Assembly (NCBI RefSeq): GCF_016887965.1
Contig: NZ_JAFDVD010000017.1
Span: 1 to 64,000, forward strand
Source: Phycicoccus sonneratiae
GTDB taxonomy: Bacteria > Actinomycetota > Actinomycetes > Actinomycetales > Dermatophilaceae
Direction of reading: 5' to 3'
Length of the DNA: 64,000 nucleotides
The notes beneath the pieces were generated by a model. The model saw only the letters and a program-made list of their open reading frames with translations. It had not been told where the DNA came from and did not search any database. Positions 32,872-41,948 of this stretch are shown here, one piece after another. The stretch's first letter is position 1. Every line of letters starts with the position of its first letter. The position numbers and the translations under genes were made by a program.

Positions 32872-35436
32872 TCAGGTCAGGACGAGCCCGTCGCCCGCGG
32901 CGTCGGTGCCGACCGTCACGGTGTCGCCGTCGCGCACCTCGCCGGCGAGGAGGGCGGTGGCGAGCCGGTCGCCGATCTCGCGCTGGACCAGCCGGCGCAG
33001 CGGCCGGGCCCCGAACGCGGGGTCGTGGCCGGTGCGGGCCAGCCAGGCCTTCGCGGCGTCGGTGACCGCGAGGTCGATGCGCCGGTCGGCGAGCCGGGTC
33101 GCGAGGGCCCGGACCTGGAGGTCGACGATGCGCGCCAGCTCGTCGGTGGAGAGCGGATCGAAGACGACGACCTCGTCGAGCCGGTTGAGGAACTCGGGCT
33201 TGAAGGCCTGGCGCACCGTGGCCATCACGGCCTCGCGCCGGGCGTCGGGGTCCATCGTCGGGTCGACGAGGTACTGCGACCCGAGGTTCGAGGTCATGAC
33301 GAGGATGACGTTGCGGAAGTCGACCGTGCGGCCCTGCCCGTCGGTGAGCCGGCCGTCGTCGAGGACCTGGAGGAGGATGTCGAACGTCTCCGGGTGGGCC
33401 TTCTCGACCTCGTCGAGCAGCACGACGGAGTACGGGCGACGCCGCACGGCCTCGGTGAGCTGCCCGCCCTCCTCGTAGCCGACGTAGCCGGGCGGGGCAC
33501 CGATGAGCCGGGCCACCGCGTGCCGCTCGGAGTACTCGGACATGTCGAGCCGGACCATCGCCCGCTCGTCGTCGAAGAGGAAGTCCGCCAACGACTTCGC
33601 GAGTTCGGTCTTGCCGACGCCGGTCGGACCGAGGAAGAGGAACGACCCGGTCGGGCGGTCGGGGTCGGCGATGCCGGCGCGGCTGCGGCGCACGGCGTCG
33701 GACACCGCGCGCACCGCCTCGGCCTGCCCGATGAGCCGGGAGCCGATGATCGACTCCATCGAGAGCAGCTTCTCGGTCTCGCCCTGGAGCAGGCGGCCGG
33801 CCGGGATGCCGGTCCACGCCGCGATGACCTCGGCGATGTCGTCGGGGCCCACCCTCTCCTTGACCATGAGGTCCGCGTCGCCGGCGGTCTCGGCGGCGAC
33901 GGCGGCCTCGAGCTGGGTCTGGAGCGCGGGGATCTCGCCGTAGAGCAGGCGCGACGCGCCCTCGTAGTCGCCGTCGCGCTGGAGCCGCTCGGCCTGGGTG
34001 CGCAGGTCGTCGAGGCGGGCCTTGAGGTCACCGACCCGGTTGAGGCCCTCCTTCTCGGCCTCCCAGCGCGCGGTGAGCGCGGCGAGCTCCTCGGCCTTGT
34101 CGGCGAGGTCGGCCCGCAGCCGCCCGAGCCGCTCGATCGAGGCCTCGTCGGTCTCCTTGACCAGGTGCAGCTCCTCCATCCGCAGCCGGTCGACGGCACG
34201 GCGCAGGACGTCGATCTCGACCGGGCTGGAGTCGATCTCCATCCGCAGGCGCGAGGCGGCCTCGTCGACGAGGTCGATCGCCTTGTCCGGCAGCTGCCGT
34301 CCGGTGATGTACCGGTCGGACAGGGCGGCGGCGGCGACGAGCGCGGCGTCCTCGATCTCGACCTTGTGGTGCGCCTCGTAGCGCTCCTTGAGGCCGCGGA
34401 GGATGGCGACGGTGTCCTCGACCGACGGCTCGCCGACGTAGACCTGCTGGAAGCGGCGCTCGAGCGCGGGGTCCTTCTCGACGTGCTCGCGGTACTCGTC
34501 GAGGGTCGTCGCGCCGACGAGGCGCAGCTCGCCGCGGGCCAGCATCGGCTTGAGCATGTTGCTCGCGTCCATCGCCGACTCGCCGGTGGCGCCGGCGCCC
34601 ACGACGGTGTGCAGCTCGTCGATGAAGGTGACGACCAGGCCGTCGGAGCCCTTGATCTCCTCGAGGACGGCCTTGAGCCGCTCCTCGAACTCGCCGCGGT
34701 ACTTCGCGCCGGCGACCATCGCGCCGAGGTCGAGGCTGACGAGTCGCTTGTCCCGCAACGACTCCGGGACGTCACCGTCGACGATGCGCTGGGCGAGGCC
34801 CTCGACGACGGCGGTCTTGCCGACGCCGGGCTCGCCGATGAGCACCGGGTTGTTCTTCGTCCGGCGTGAGAGGACCTGCACGACCCGGCGGATCTCGTCG
34901 TCGCGGCCGATGACGGGGTCGAGGCGGCCGTCGCGGGCGGCCTGGGTGAGGTCGGTGCCGTACTGCGCGAGCGCCTCGCCGCCCTCGACCGGGGTCTCGG
35001 AGGTGACCTGGCGGCCGTCGCGCAGCTCGGTGATGCGGCGCTCCATGTCGGCCGCGCCGCGCTTCTCGACGGCGGCGAGGTGCCCAGTCTCGGCGAGGGC
35101 GAGCAGGAGCAGGTCGAGGGCGAGGAAGGTGTCGCCCTTCGCGCGCATGAGGGTGTCGGCCTGCTGGAGGACGGCGACCGCCTCGCGCCCGAGGGTCGGG
35201 GAGGTCGCGGCGCCGCTCGTGGTCGGCAGCGACCTCAGGCGGGCGTCGGCCTGCCCGAGCACGTGGGCGGCGCCGGTGCCGGCCGCGGTGAGGAGCGCGT
35301 CGGCGAGCGGGGTGTCGAGGCGCACGGCGGCGCTCGTCAAGTGGTCGGGGGTGACCTCGGGGTGGCCGGCGGTCTGCGCGGCGCGCTGGGCGAGGGCGAG
35401 GGCCTCCGCGACCTTCGTCGTCGGCTTCAGCTCCAT
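32872..35436 (-). CDS. clpB: ATP-dependent chaperone ClpB
   Basis: Disaggregase working with DnaK. The 854 residues show the N-terminal domain, first AAA+ module (Walker A GEPGVGKT, Walker [10 protein letters not shown]), the coiled-coil M domain (about 400-520), the second module (Walker [40 protein letters not shown]) and the C-terminal domain. AGGAGAG lies before the ATG. A HAIR operator (35497-35517) upstream marks it as an HspR target, linking it to the dnaK operon 14 kb away. Confidence 0.97.
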   Translation of the reverse strand: MELKPTTKVAEALALAQRAAQTAGHPEVTPDHLTSAAVRLDTPLADALLTAAGTGAAHVLGQADARLRSLPTTSGAATSPTLGREAVAVLQQADTLMRAKGDTFLALDLLLLALAETGHLAAVEKRGAADMERRITELRDGRQVTSETPVEGGEALAQYGTDLTQAARDGRLDPVIGRDDEIRRVVQVLSRRTKNNPVLIGEPGVGKTAVVEGLAQRIVDGDVPESLRDKRLVSLDLGAMVAGAKYRGEFEERLKAVLEEIKGSDGLVVTFIDELHTVVGAGATGESAMDASNMLKPMLARGELRLVGATTLDEYREHVEKDPALERRFQQVYVGEPSVEDTVAILRGLKERYEAHHKVEIEDAALVAAAALSDRYITGRQLPDKAIDLVDEAASRLRMEIDSSPVEIDVLRRAVDRLRMEELHLVKETDEASIERLGRLRADLADKAEELAALTARWEAEKEGLNRVGDLKARLDDLRTQAERLQRDGDYEGASRLLYGEIPALQTQLEAAVAAETAGDADLMVKERVGPDDIAEVIAAWTGIPAGRLLQGETEKLLSMESIIGSRLIGQAEAVRAVSDAVRRSRAGIADPDRPTGSFLFLGPTGVGKTELAKSLADFLFDDERAMVRLDMSEYSERHAVARLIGAPPGYVGYEEGGQLTEAVRRRPYSVVLLDEVEKAHPETFDILLQVLDDGRLTDGQGRTVDFRNVILVMTSNLGSQYLVDPTMDPDARREAVMATVRQAFKPEFLNRLDEVVVFDPLSTDELARIVDLQVRALATRLADRRIDLAVTDAAKAWLARTGHDPAFGARPLRRLVQREIGDRLATALLAGEVRDGDTVTVGTDAAGDGLVLT

Positions 35437-35496
35437 GCGGGTGTCTCTCCTGGTCGTGCGGGGGTCGGGGCGTCACTCGGGACAACGCTCACCAAA

Positions 35497-35517
35497 GTTG
35501 AGTGTATTCCGCTCAAG
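35497..35517. promoter_or_regulatory. HAIR operator of clpB
   Basis: GTTGAGT-N7-GCTCAAG matches the HspR-associated inverted repeat CTTGAGT-N7-ACTCAAG at 12 of 14 positions. It is 61 bases upstream of the clpB ATG. TACACT on the minus strand (35501-35506) lies inside it and may be the -10, so HspR binding would block transcription until heat shock. Confidence 0.85.
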
Positions 35518-35562
35518 GCGCTCCCGCGAGCCGGACGAGGTGCAGGTCACGGCCCGTCCCGG

Positions 35563-35829
35563 TCAGCCGGCCGGGTCCGGGTCGTACCAGCCGCCGCGCT
35601 CCTCGGCGAGCGCCGCGAACCGGTCGCGCAGGCCCTGGGCCACGGGCCGGCTCTCGTCGACGACGTTCTCCTCGCGCACGTAGACACCCCACTCGTGGTC
35701 CTCGGCGTCGTCTTCCCTGGCGAGGGCCTCCCGGACCACCCGCACGTCGTCGAAACCGTCCTCGCGCAGCCCGTCGGCGACGTCCTCGGCGGTCTCGCGG
35801 TCCGGGAAGACGATGAGGTGCTCGGTCAC
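35563..35829 (-). CDS. RraB-like small protein
   Basis: An 88-residue acidic protein. [29 protein letters not shown] resembles the ferredoxin-like half of regulator-of-ribonuclease-activity B proteins, and [16 protein letters not shown]…[13 protein letters not shown] fits the second half with the typical late GGxYD. RraB inhibits RNase E in enterobacteria; in actinobacteria the role is untested. GTG 35829 is preceded by CATACT at 7 bases, suggesting a leaderless mRNA. Family assignment is tentative. Confidence 0.6.
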   Translation of the reverse strand: MTEHLIVFPDRETAEDVADGLREDGFDDVRVVREALAREDDAEDHEWGVYVREENVVDESRPVAQGLRDRFAALAEERGGWYDPDPAG

Positions 35830-35908
35830 GCCGCCAAGTATGGACGCGGGAGGCACCGGTGCGCCCCTGCCGCAGGGCCGTCGCGCCTGCCCCGGCTAGC
35901 GTCGTGCC

Positions 35909-36715
35909 ATGAGCGCCGGCACCGTGACGACCTCGACCGCCCCCACGTCCGCCGACCGGCTGCGCCAGGTGGGCGTCACGCTCGCGGAGGTCTTCTGCGT
36001 CGTCGGCACGCTCGTCGGCGTCGGGGTCATCGGCACCCGCGTCGAGGAGTCCTCGGGCGGGGCGCTGGCCGCCGACGCCACGCTCGTCGCGCCGGCCGGG
36101 CCGGCCTTCTCCATCTGGACCCCGATCTACCTCGGGCTCCTCGGCTACACCGTCTGGCAGTGGCTGCCCCAGCAGGCCGCCGAGCCCCGGCACCGCGCCA
36201 TCGGGTGGCTCGTCGCCGCCTCGATGGTCCTCAACGCCGGCTGGCTGCTCGTCACCCAGCAGGGCTGGCTGTGGGCGAGCGTCGTCGTCATCATCGCGCT
36301 GGCCCTCACCCTCGGCCTCCTCGTCCGCCGCCTCCAGGAGCACCCGTCGTACGGGCACGCCGAGTCCGTCCTCGTCGACGGCACCTTCGGGCTCTACCTC
36401 GGCTGGGTGAGCGTGGCGACGGTCGCGAACGTCACGACGACGCTCATCGAGAGCGGCGTCGACCCGGGGGGTGTCGTCGCGGAGGCCCTCGCCGTCGTCG
36501 TCCTCGCCGTGGCCGCCGGCCTCGGGGTCCTGTACGCCCGGCGGTTCGGCGGTCGCTGGGCGGTCGCCGTCGCGATGGCCTGGGGCCTGGCTTGGATCGG
36601 CTGGGGCCGGCTGGCCGACGAGCCCGCCTCGACCCTCGTCGGCGGTGCCGCGCTCGTGGCCGCCGTCGTCGTCCTCGCGGCCCCGGCCCGCGTCCGGCCG
36701 CGCCTCGACGCCTGA
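35909..36715 (+). CDS. TspO/tryptophan-rich-like membrane protein
   Basis: Integral membrane protein of 268 residues with about eight helices. PAGPAFSIWTPIYLGLLGYTVWQWLP and WLVAASMVLNAGWLLVTQQGWLWAS are in the style of the tryptophan-rich sensory (TspO/MBR) family, although classical TspO has five helices and about 160 residues. Such proteins bind porphyrins or other hydrophobic ligands; function is not established here. ATG 35909 has TAGCGT ending 6 bases upstream (leaderless). No operon partner. Confidence 0.65.
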   Translation: MSAGTVTTSTAPTSADRLRQVGVTLAEVFCVVGTLVGVGVIGTRVEESSGGALAADATLVAPAGPAFSIWTPIYLGLLGYTVWQWLPQQAAEPRHRAIGWLVAASMVLNAGWLLVTQQGWLWASVVVIIALALTLGLLVRRLQEHPSYGHAESVLVDGTFGLYLGWVSVATVANVTTTLIESGVDPGGVVAEALAVVVLAVAAGLGVLYARRFGGRWAVAVAMAWGLAWIGWGRLADEPASTLVGGAALVAAVVVLAAPARVRPRLDA

Positions 36716-36770
36716 GCGGCCCGGCTGCACCGATCGCCCCGCTCCCCGCGCGGGCGGGGCACGGTGGAGC

Positions 36771-37781
36771 ATGGACACGACACGAACCGCCCCCGCCGTC
36801 GCCCTCCCCGGGCCCTCGCGCCGCACCGCCGTCACCGCCGCCGCCGTGGGCGCCGGGGCGTTCCTGCTCGCCCCCGACCGCGCCGCCGCCCACGGCCGCG
36901 ACCACGGCCACCACGCCCCGCGCCTCCCCGACACGGTGCGCCTGCCGGACGGGATCCAGCCGGAGGGCATCACGTCCGGGCCCGGCACGACGTACTACGT
37001 CGGCTCGCTCAACGACGGACGCATCGTCACCGGCGACCTCGCGCGCGGCCGGCAGCGGGTGCTCCTGCCCGGGGCCACGGGTCGCCAGCTGCGCGGCCTG
37101 CGCTGGGACGGCCGCTCCGGGCTGGTGTGGGCGGTCGGCAACGTCGGCATCGTCGCGCACGTGTGGGCGGTCGACGCCCGGCGGGGCACCGTCGTCGCCG
37201 ACATCGTCGTCCCGGGCGGCGGGTTCCTCAACGACCTCGACATCGCGGGTCGCACGGTCTGGGTCACCGACTCGCGGGTCGACCGGCTGACCGCCATCGA
37301 GCTCGACAAGCGCGGCCGGCCGACTTCCGGCACACCGCGGTTCGTTCCCCTCGGCGGGGACTGGCCGGGCTACGACGGCACCAACCTCGCCGCCAACGGC
37401 ATCCGCGTGACCCGAGGAACCGCGCTGCTCGACCACAGCACCGAGGGCGGCCTGTGGGCCGCCGACCCCCGCACCGGCCGGGTCCGCGAGGTCCCGGTCT
37501 CCGGGGGTCCGGGTATCACCGGTGGTGACGGTCTCGAGCTGCGCGGCTCGACGCTCTGGGTGGTCCGCGGCAGCGGCCAGAACGAGGTGTCGGTGCTGTC
37601 CCTCGGCTGCGGCCATCGCGAATGGACGGCCCGCTGGCGCGGGGCGCTGACCGACAAGACGCTCGACGTGCCCTCGACCGCCACGTACGCCGCCGGGTCC
37701 CTGTGGGCCGTCAACGCCCGCTTCGGGACACCGTCGCCCGCCACCGCCTCCTACTGGGTGACCCGCCTCCCCGCCCGCTGA
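36771..37781 (+). CDS. Secreted SMP-30-like beta-propeller protein
   Basis: A 336-residue exported protein. The N-terminus has SRRTAVTAAAVGAGAFLLAPDRAAA, a twin-arginine-like signal, then a His-rich stretch (HGRDHGHH) and about 270 residues of propeller blades (GIQPEGITSGPGTTYYVGSLNDGRIVTGDL, LNDLDIAGRTVWVTDSRVDRLTAIEL, NGIRVTRGTALLDHSTEGGLWAADP). This resembles SMP-30/gluconolactonase-type proteins, but no catalytic residues can be assigned. The ATG has CACGGT close upstream. Its last 31 bases overlap the 3' end of the convergent isomerase gene. Confidence 0.8.
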   Translation: MDTTRTAPAVALPGPSRRTAVTAAAVGAGAFLLAPDRAAAHGRDHGHHAPRLPDTVRLPDGIQPEGITSGPGTTYYVGSLNDGRIVTGDLARGRQRVLLPGATGRQLRGLRWDGRSGLVWAVGNVGIVAHVWAVDARRGTVVADIVVPGGGFLNDLDIAGRTVWVTDSRVDRLTAIELDKRGRPTSGTPRFVPLGGDWPGYDGTNLAANGIRVTRGTALLDHSTEGGLWAADPRTGRVREVPVSGGPGITGGDGLELRGSTLWVVRGSGQNEVSVLSLGCGHREWTARWRGALTDKTLDVPSTATYAAGSLWAVNARFGTPSPATASYWVTRLPAR

Positions 37782-38515
37782 GCGACGAGGTCCAGCAGGG
37801 CGAGGTACCCACCCGGCTCCCAGGCGGCACGCCCGACGAACAGCCCGTCGACCCCGGTGTCGAGCAGCGCCTCCGCGTTCGCCGGGTCCACGCTCCCGCC
37901 GTACAGGACCGGGACGTCGACGCCGGAGGCGAGGTCGGTGAGTGCGGCACGCAGCGCGTCGACCACCGGGGCGACGTCGGTCGGGGCGGCCGGACGACCG
38001 TCCACGCCGATCGACCACACGGGCTCGTAGGCCACGACGACCGAGGCAGCCTGCTCCGGACGCAGCGCGGCCAGTGCGGAGCGCACCTGCCCGGCGACGT
38101 GTCGTCGGTGCCCGCCGCCCGCGCGGACCTCGGCGGTCTCGCCGACGCAGAGCAGCAGGGTCAGGCCGCCGTCGAGGACCGCCCGGGCCTTGCGGGCGAC
38201 CAGCGCGTCGTCCTCCCCGAGCCCCAGCCGGCGCTCGGAGTGCCCGACCTCGACGAGGGACGCCCCGGCGTCGCGCACCTGCGCCACCGACACCTCGCCG
38301 GTCCGTTCCGGGCCGTCCGACCAGTGCGCGTCCTGCGCCCCCACTCGCAGTCGGTGGCCGGACGGCACCGCGTCACGGACGGCCGAGAGCGCGGTGTGCG
38401 ACGGGAGGACGAAGGCCTCGACCCCGTCGGGCACCGGCACGGCGGTCACCGCGCTCGTCCACGCCCGCGCCTCGGCGAGCGTCTTCGTCATCTTCCAGCT
38501 GGTGCCGAGCCACAC
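37751..38515 (-). CDS. lerI: Triosephosphate-isomerase paralogue (LerI/EryH-like)
   Basis: The 254-residue TIM barrel has the catalytic set: Lys in WLGTSWKM (residue 9 area), His in VEVGHSERR, Glu in VAYEPVWSIG and the phosphate loop YGGSVDPANA. The N-terminal GTSWKM instead of NWKMN and the cluster context point to L-erythrulose-1-phosphate isomerase (LerI in M. smegmatis, EryH in Brucella) and not to glycolytic TpiA, which in actinobacteria sits with gap and pgk. GTG 38515 is 2 bases after the rpiB-like stop. Last gene of the operon. Substrate is inferred. Confidence 0.8.
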   Translation of the reverse strand: MWLGTSWKMTKTLAEARAWTSAVTAVPVPDGVEAFVLPSHTALSAVRDAVPSGHRLRVGAQDAHWSDGPERTGEVSVAQVRDAGASLVEVGHSERRLGLGEDDALVARKARAVLDGGLTLLLCVGETAEVRAGGGHRRHVAGQVRSALAALRPEQAASVVVAYEPVWSIGVDGRPAAPTDVAPVVDALRAALTDLASGVDVPVLYGGSVDPANAEALLDTGVDGLFVGRAAWEPGGYLALLDLVAQRAGRRVTQ

Positions 38516-38517
38516 CC

Positions 38518-38985
38518 TCAGCAGCCCTCGTAGGCCGAGATGACCTCCACCTTCTCCTGCGAGGGTGACGCGGGGTCGAACTCGTAGCCGAGCCACTCCT
38601 TCGCGAGGCGCCGCGCGAGCTGCAGTCCGACGACCCGCTGCCCGAACGTGAGCACCTGGCAGTCGTTCGAGAGCACCGAGCGCTCGACGCTGAACGAGTC
38701 GTGCGCCACGGTGGCCCGGATGCCGGACACCTTGTTGGCGGCGATGGCCACGCCGATGCCGGTGCCGCACACGAGGATCGCCCGGTCCGCCCGGCCGTCG
38801 CGGATGGCCTCCGCAGCCCGGATGGCGACCTCGCCGTACGACTCGGACTCGAGGTCCTCGGCCGTGACGCCCAGGTCCTCGACGGCGGACACCCGCGGGT
38901 CCTCGCGCAGGTCGGCGAGCAGGACCTCCTTGTAGTCGAAACCGGCGACGTCGGACCCGACGAGCATCCGGTACGGGGCGCTCAC
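38518..38985 (-). CDS. RpiB-family sugar-phosphate isomerase (EryI-like)
   Basis: LacA/RpiB-family isomerase of 155 residues: GSDVAGFDYKE at the N-terminus, DLGV, YGEVAIRAAEAIRDGRADRAILVCGTGIGVAIAANKV with the catalytic Cys, and SVERSVLSNDCQVLTFGQRVVG. In this context it should convert D-erythrulose-4-phosphate to D-erythrose-4-phosphate (EryI/DerI role), feeding the pentose phosphate pathway. GTG overlaps the kinase stop (GTGA). A plain ribose-5-phosphate isomerase is the alternative. Confidence 0.85.
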   Translation of the reverse strand: MSAPYRMLVGSDVAGFDYKEVLLADLREDPRVSAVEDLGVTAEDLESESYGEVAIRAAEAIRDGRADRAILVCGTGIGVAIAANKVSGIRATVAHDSFSVERSVLSNDCQVLTFGQRVVGLQLARRLAKEWLGYEFDPASPSQEKVEVISAYEGC

Positions 38986-40724
38986 GACGCACCGCCGGTG
39001 CTGCCGACGCTCTCGCCGGCCAGGACGGCGCCGACGGCCGTGACGATGAGCCCCATCGACACCGCGCCGGCGTCCGGGGTGCCGATGCTGCGCTCGGCCA
39101 GCGGCCGGGCCCGCCCGAGTCTCGGTGTCAGGGAAGCGGTCTCGTGGGCGGCGTCGACCGCGGCCGAGGCCGCCACCGACCAGGCCTCGCCGAGCCCGTC
39201 GCCGGCACCGACCCGCGCCCGCAGCGTCTCGGCGAACGGCACGAGCGCGTCGACGAGGGTCTTGTCCCCGACCTGCGCACCCCCGGCCGCCTGCACGGCG
39301 TCGAGGCCCCGGGTCACCGCGGCAGCGACGACCTCGGCCGTCACCTCCTGCTCGTTGCCGAGCTCCGCGCCGATGCCGGAGAGCAGGATCCCCCAGAGGA
39401 TGCCGCTCGTCCCACCGGCCTTGTCCCCGAACGCGTCCGCGGCCGCGGCGAGGACCGCGCCCGCGCCCCCCGCCGCCCCGTGCGCGGCCTCCCGCGCGGC
39501 CCGGCAGCCCCGGACCATCCCGAGCCCGTGGTCGCCGTCGCCGGCGATGGCGTCGATCCGGCCGAGCTCGGCCTCGTTCTCCTCGACCGCCGCGGTCATC
39601 GCGTCGAGGGCGGCCCGCACGCGCGGAACGGCCGCCCGCGACTCCTCGCTCGCGGTGACGTCGACGGCGTGCTCGTCGGCCGTCGACGCCACCTCGACGG
39701 TCTCGTACGTCGGCAGCTCGCCGACGTCGCCGCGACGGAAGGCCGGCGTGTCGGCGGGCGCCACCCAGAGCTCCTCGAGACCGCCGTCGAGCCAGGTGAC
39801 CGACAGCGAGCACCCGGCCATGTCGAGGCTCGTCACGAGCTCGCCGACCTCGGGCTGGACGGCGTCGACCCCGGCCTCCTCGAGCAACCGCGCGACGTGC
39901 CCGTAGAGCACGAACAGCTCCTCGTACTTCGTCGCGCCGAGGCCGTTGACGAGGACGGCCGCGCGCCCCGAGGCGTCGGCCGGCCGCTCGGCGAGGACCT
40001 TCTCCACGAGCGCGGCGGCGAGCTCGGGGGCCGGCATCCAGGGCGCGGAGGAGATGCCCGGCTCGCCGTGGATGCCGAGGCCGAAGTCCATCCGGCCGTC
40101 CTCGACGTGGAAGAGGGCGTCGTCACGGCCCGGCAGCGTGCAGCCGTCGAAGGCGACGCCGAAGGAGGAGGTGCGGTCGTTCGCCAGGCGCATGAGGCGC
40201 TCGACCTCGTCGAGCGAGTCGCCCCGGTCGGCTGCGGCGCCGCCGACCTTGTAGACGGTGAAGGTCCCGGCGATCCCCCGCCGGCGGTCCTTCTCGTCCA
40301 GCGGTGCCGACGCGACGTCGTCGGTGACGTACACGACACGGGTGTCGATGCCCTCCTCGACGAGGCGCTTCTGCGCCGCACCGAAGTTCAGGCGGTCGCC
40401 CGCGTAGTTGCCGAACGCGAGGACGACCCCGCCACCGCCGCTCGCGGCCCGCGCCACCCGGTAGACCTGCTCGGTCGAGGGCGAGGTGAACACGTCGCCG
40501 AGGACCGCCCCGTCGGCGAAGCCGGCGCCGGTCACCCCGGAGTACGACGGGTAGTGGCCCGACCCGCCGCCGACGACGAGGCTCACCTTCCCGGCGCCCG
40601 GCCCGCCGCGGCGGACGAACCCGGCCGCACCCGGCACCCGCCGCACGTAGCGCGCGTACGCCAGGGCGAACCCGGCGATGACCTCCTCCTTGAACTGGGA
40701 CGGGTCGTCGTGGATGTGCGTCAT
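38982..40724 (-). CDS. lerK: DhaK-DhaL fusion ketotetrose kinase
   Basis: ATP-dependent dihydroxyacetone-kinase-type enzyme of 580 residues. The DhaK domain (1-330) has VVGGGSGHYPSYSG, NYAGDRLNFG, and PGRDDALF…FGLGIHGEPG, where the substrate-binding His lies. The DhaL domain (from about 380) has the Mg-ADP-binding AIAGDGDHGLGM and GGTSGILWG. Fused single-chain kinases include L-erythrulose kinase LerK and D-erythrulose kinase DerK of M. smegmatis, and the neighbouring isomerases support this role here. ATG follows GAAAGG. Separated from the transporter genes by two hairpins. Confidence 0.82.
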   Translation of the reverse strand: MTHIHDDPSQFKEEVIAGFALAYARYVRRVPGAAGFVRRGGPGAGKVSLVVGGGSGHYPSYSGVTGAGFADGAVLGDVFTSPSTEQVYRVARAASGGGGVVLAFGNYAGDRLNFGAAQKRLVEEGIDTRVVYVTDDVASAPLDEKDRRRGIAGTFTVYKVGGAAADRGDSLDEVERLMRLANDRTSSFGVAFDGCTLPGRDDALFHVEDGRMDFGLGIHGEPGISSAPWMPAPELAAALVEKVLAERPADASGRAAVLVNGLGATKYEELFVLYGHVARLLEEAGVDAVQPEVGELVTSLDMAGCSLSVTWLDGGLEELWVAPADTPAFRRGDVGELPTYETVEVASTADEHAVDVTASEESRAAVPRVRAALDAMTAAVEENEAELGRIDAIAGDGDHGLGMVRGCRAAREAAHGAAGGAGAVLAAAADAFGDKAGGTSGILWGILLSGIGAELGNEQEVTAEVVAAAVTRGLDAVQAAGGAQVGDKTLVDALVPFAETLRARVGAGDGLGEAWSVAASAAVDAAHETASLTPRLGRARPLAERSIGTPDAGAVSMGLIVTAVGAVLAGESVGSTGGAS

Positions 40725-40788
40725 GACAGGGCCTTTCGGGACGCCGCGCCGGGCACGGCGGAGCAGCCGCCGGTGCGGGGGGTGGGGG

Positions 40789-40870
40789 CGGGGCGGCCGG
40801 TCCCGATGCACACAGGCACCGGCCGCCCCGGGTCGGGGACGGGCGGGGGCGTCGCGCACGACGCCCCCGC
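40789..40870 (-). terminator. Two tandem hairpins between importer and kinase
   Basis: Just after the binding-protein stop (minus strand) lies GCGGGGGCGTCG/CGACGCCCCCGC (40843-40854 and 40859-40870), a perfect 12-bp stem with a 4-base loop. A second perfect 13-bp stem follows (40789-40801 and 40818-40830, 16-base loop). They may protect the upstream mRNA or partly terminate, giving more transporter than kinase. Confidence 0.65.
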
Positions 40871-40875
40871 GCGCG

Positions 40876-41871
40876 TCACTCGGAGAGGACGAAGTTGTCG
40901 AGCGTGTCGACGTTGTCCTTGGTGATGAGCACGCAGTCGATGGCCTGCTTCTCGGTGGATGCGCCGGTCTTGCCGTCCTTGAGGAAGGCGTCGGCCTGCT
41001 GCACGGCGAGCGTCGTGCCCTGCACGATGGGCTGGAGGACGGTGGCGACCATCTCGCCGGCCTTGACCGCGTTCGCGGCGTCCTGGTTGCCGTCGAAGCC
41101 GAGCACCTTGACCTGGTCGAGCTTGCCGGCGTCCTTGAGCGCCTGGATCGCGCCGAGCGCCATCTCGTCGTTGCCGGACACGACACCCACGATGTTCGGG
41201 TGGGCCCGGAGCATGATCTCCATCTTCGCCTTGCCCTCGGCGCGGTCCCAGTTCGCCGTCTCCTTCTGGACGAGCTTGAGGTCGGGGTACTGCGAGATGA
41301 CCTCGGTGTAGCCGTCCGAGCGGACCTGGGCGTTGTTGTCGGTCGGGTTGCCGAAGAGCTCGACGTACTCGCCCTTCTCACCGACCGACTCGACCCACGC
41401 CTGCGCGCCGAGCGTGGCGCCCTGGGCGTTGTTCGAGACGATCTGGCTCTTGGCGATGCCCTGGTCGGCGATCTCCGCGTTGACGAGGAACACCGGGATG
41501 CCCGCGTCGGTCGCCTTCTTCACCGCACCGACAGACTCGTCGGCGCCGGCCGGGTCGAGGATGATCGCCTTGACCTTCTTGGAGATGGCGCCGTCGATGA
41601 ACTGGTTCTGCTTGTCGGCGTCGTTGCCGTGGGCGTCGACCGTCGTTTCGTAGCCGAGCTTCTTGGCCTCGGCGACGGCCGTGTCGACCTCCGCCTTCCA
41701 GTACGGGTTCGACGGGTCGACCGTGATGACGGCGATCGTGCCGCCACCGCCGCCCGAGCCGCCCGCGGCGGCGGAACCGGAGGAGGACGAGCCGCTGTCG
41801 GACGAGCCGCACGCGGCGAGCCCGACCGTGACGACGAGCGCGGCTGCCGCCGTCGTGAGCTTGCGGAACAT
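40876..41871 (-). CDS. Ribose-type ABC sugar/polyol binding lipoprotein
   Basis: Periplasmic-binding-protein-like lipoprotein (331 residues) of the CUT2/RbsB class. Signal peptide with lipobox LAAC-GSS, a Ser/Gly-rich linker to about residue 44, then TIAVITVDPSNPYWKAEVDTAVAEAKKLGY, KVKAIILDPAGADESVGAVKKATDAGIPVFLVNAEI and GVVSGNDEMALGAIQALKDAG. Erythritol importers EryEFG are of the same class. ATG 41871 with a weak GAAAGGAA site. Ligand likely a tetritol, by cluster context. Confidence 0.92.
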   Translation of the reverse strand: MFRKLTTAAAALVVTVGLAACGSSDSGSSSSGSAAAGGSGGGGGTIAVITVDPSNPYWKAEVDTAVAEAKKLGYETTVDAHGNDADKQNQFIDGAISKKVKAIILDPAGADESVGAVKKATDAGIPVFLVNAEIADQGIAKSQIVSNNAQGATLGAQAWVESVGEKGEYVELFGNPTDNNAQVRSDGYTEVISQYPDLKLVQKETANWDRAEGKAKMEIMLRAHPNIVGVVSGNDEMALGAIQALKDAGKLDQVKVLGFDGNQDAANAVKAGEMVATVLQPIVQGTTLAVQQADAFLKDGKTGASTEKQAIDCVLITKDNVDTLDNFVLSE

Positions 41872-41948
41872 GGGATTCCTTTCGGGGGGAGGGGTGGTGC
41901 GGGTCCCGGTGGGTGCCGCGCCCCTCACTGGCGCGGCACCCACCGAGG

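Noticed and set aside
37751-38515. Glycolytic triosephosphate isomerase tpiA
   Set aside because: The catalytic residues fit, but GTSWKM at the N-terminus and coupling to RpiB-like and DhaK-like genes point to a tetrulose-phosphate isomerase; the usual gap-pgk neighbours are absent.
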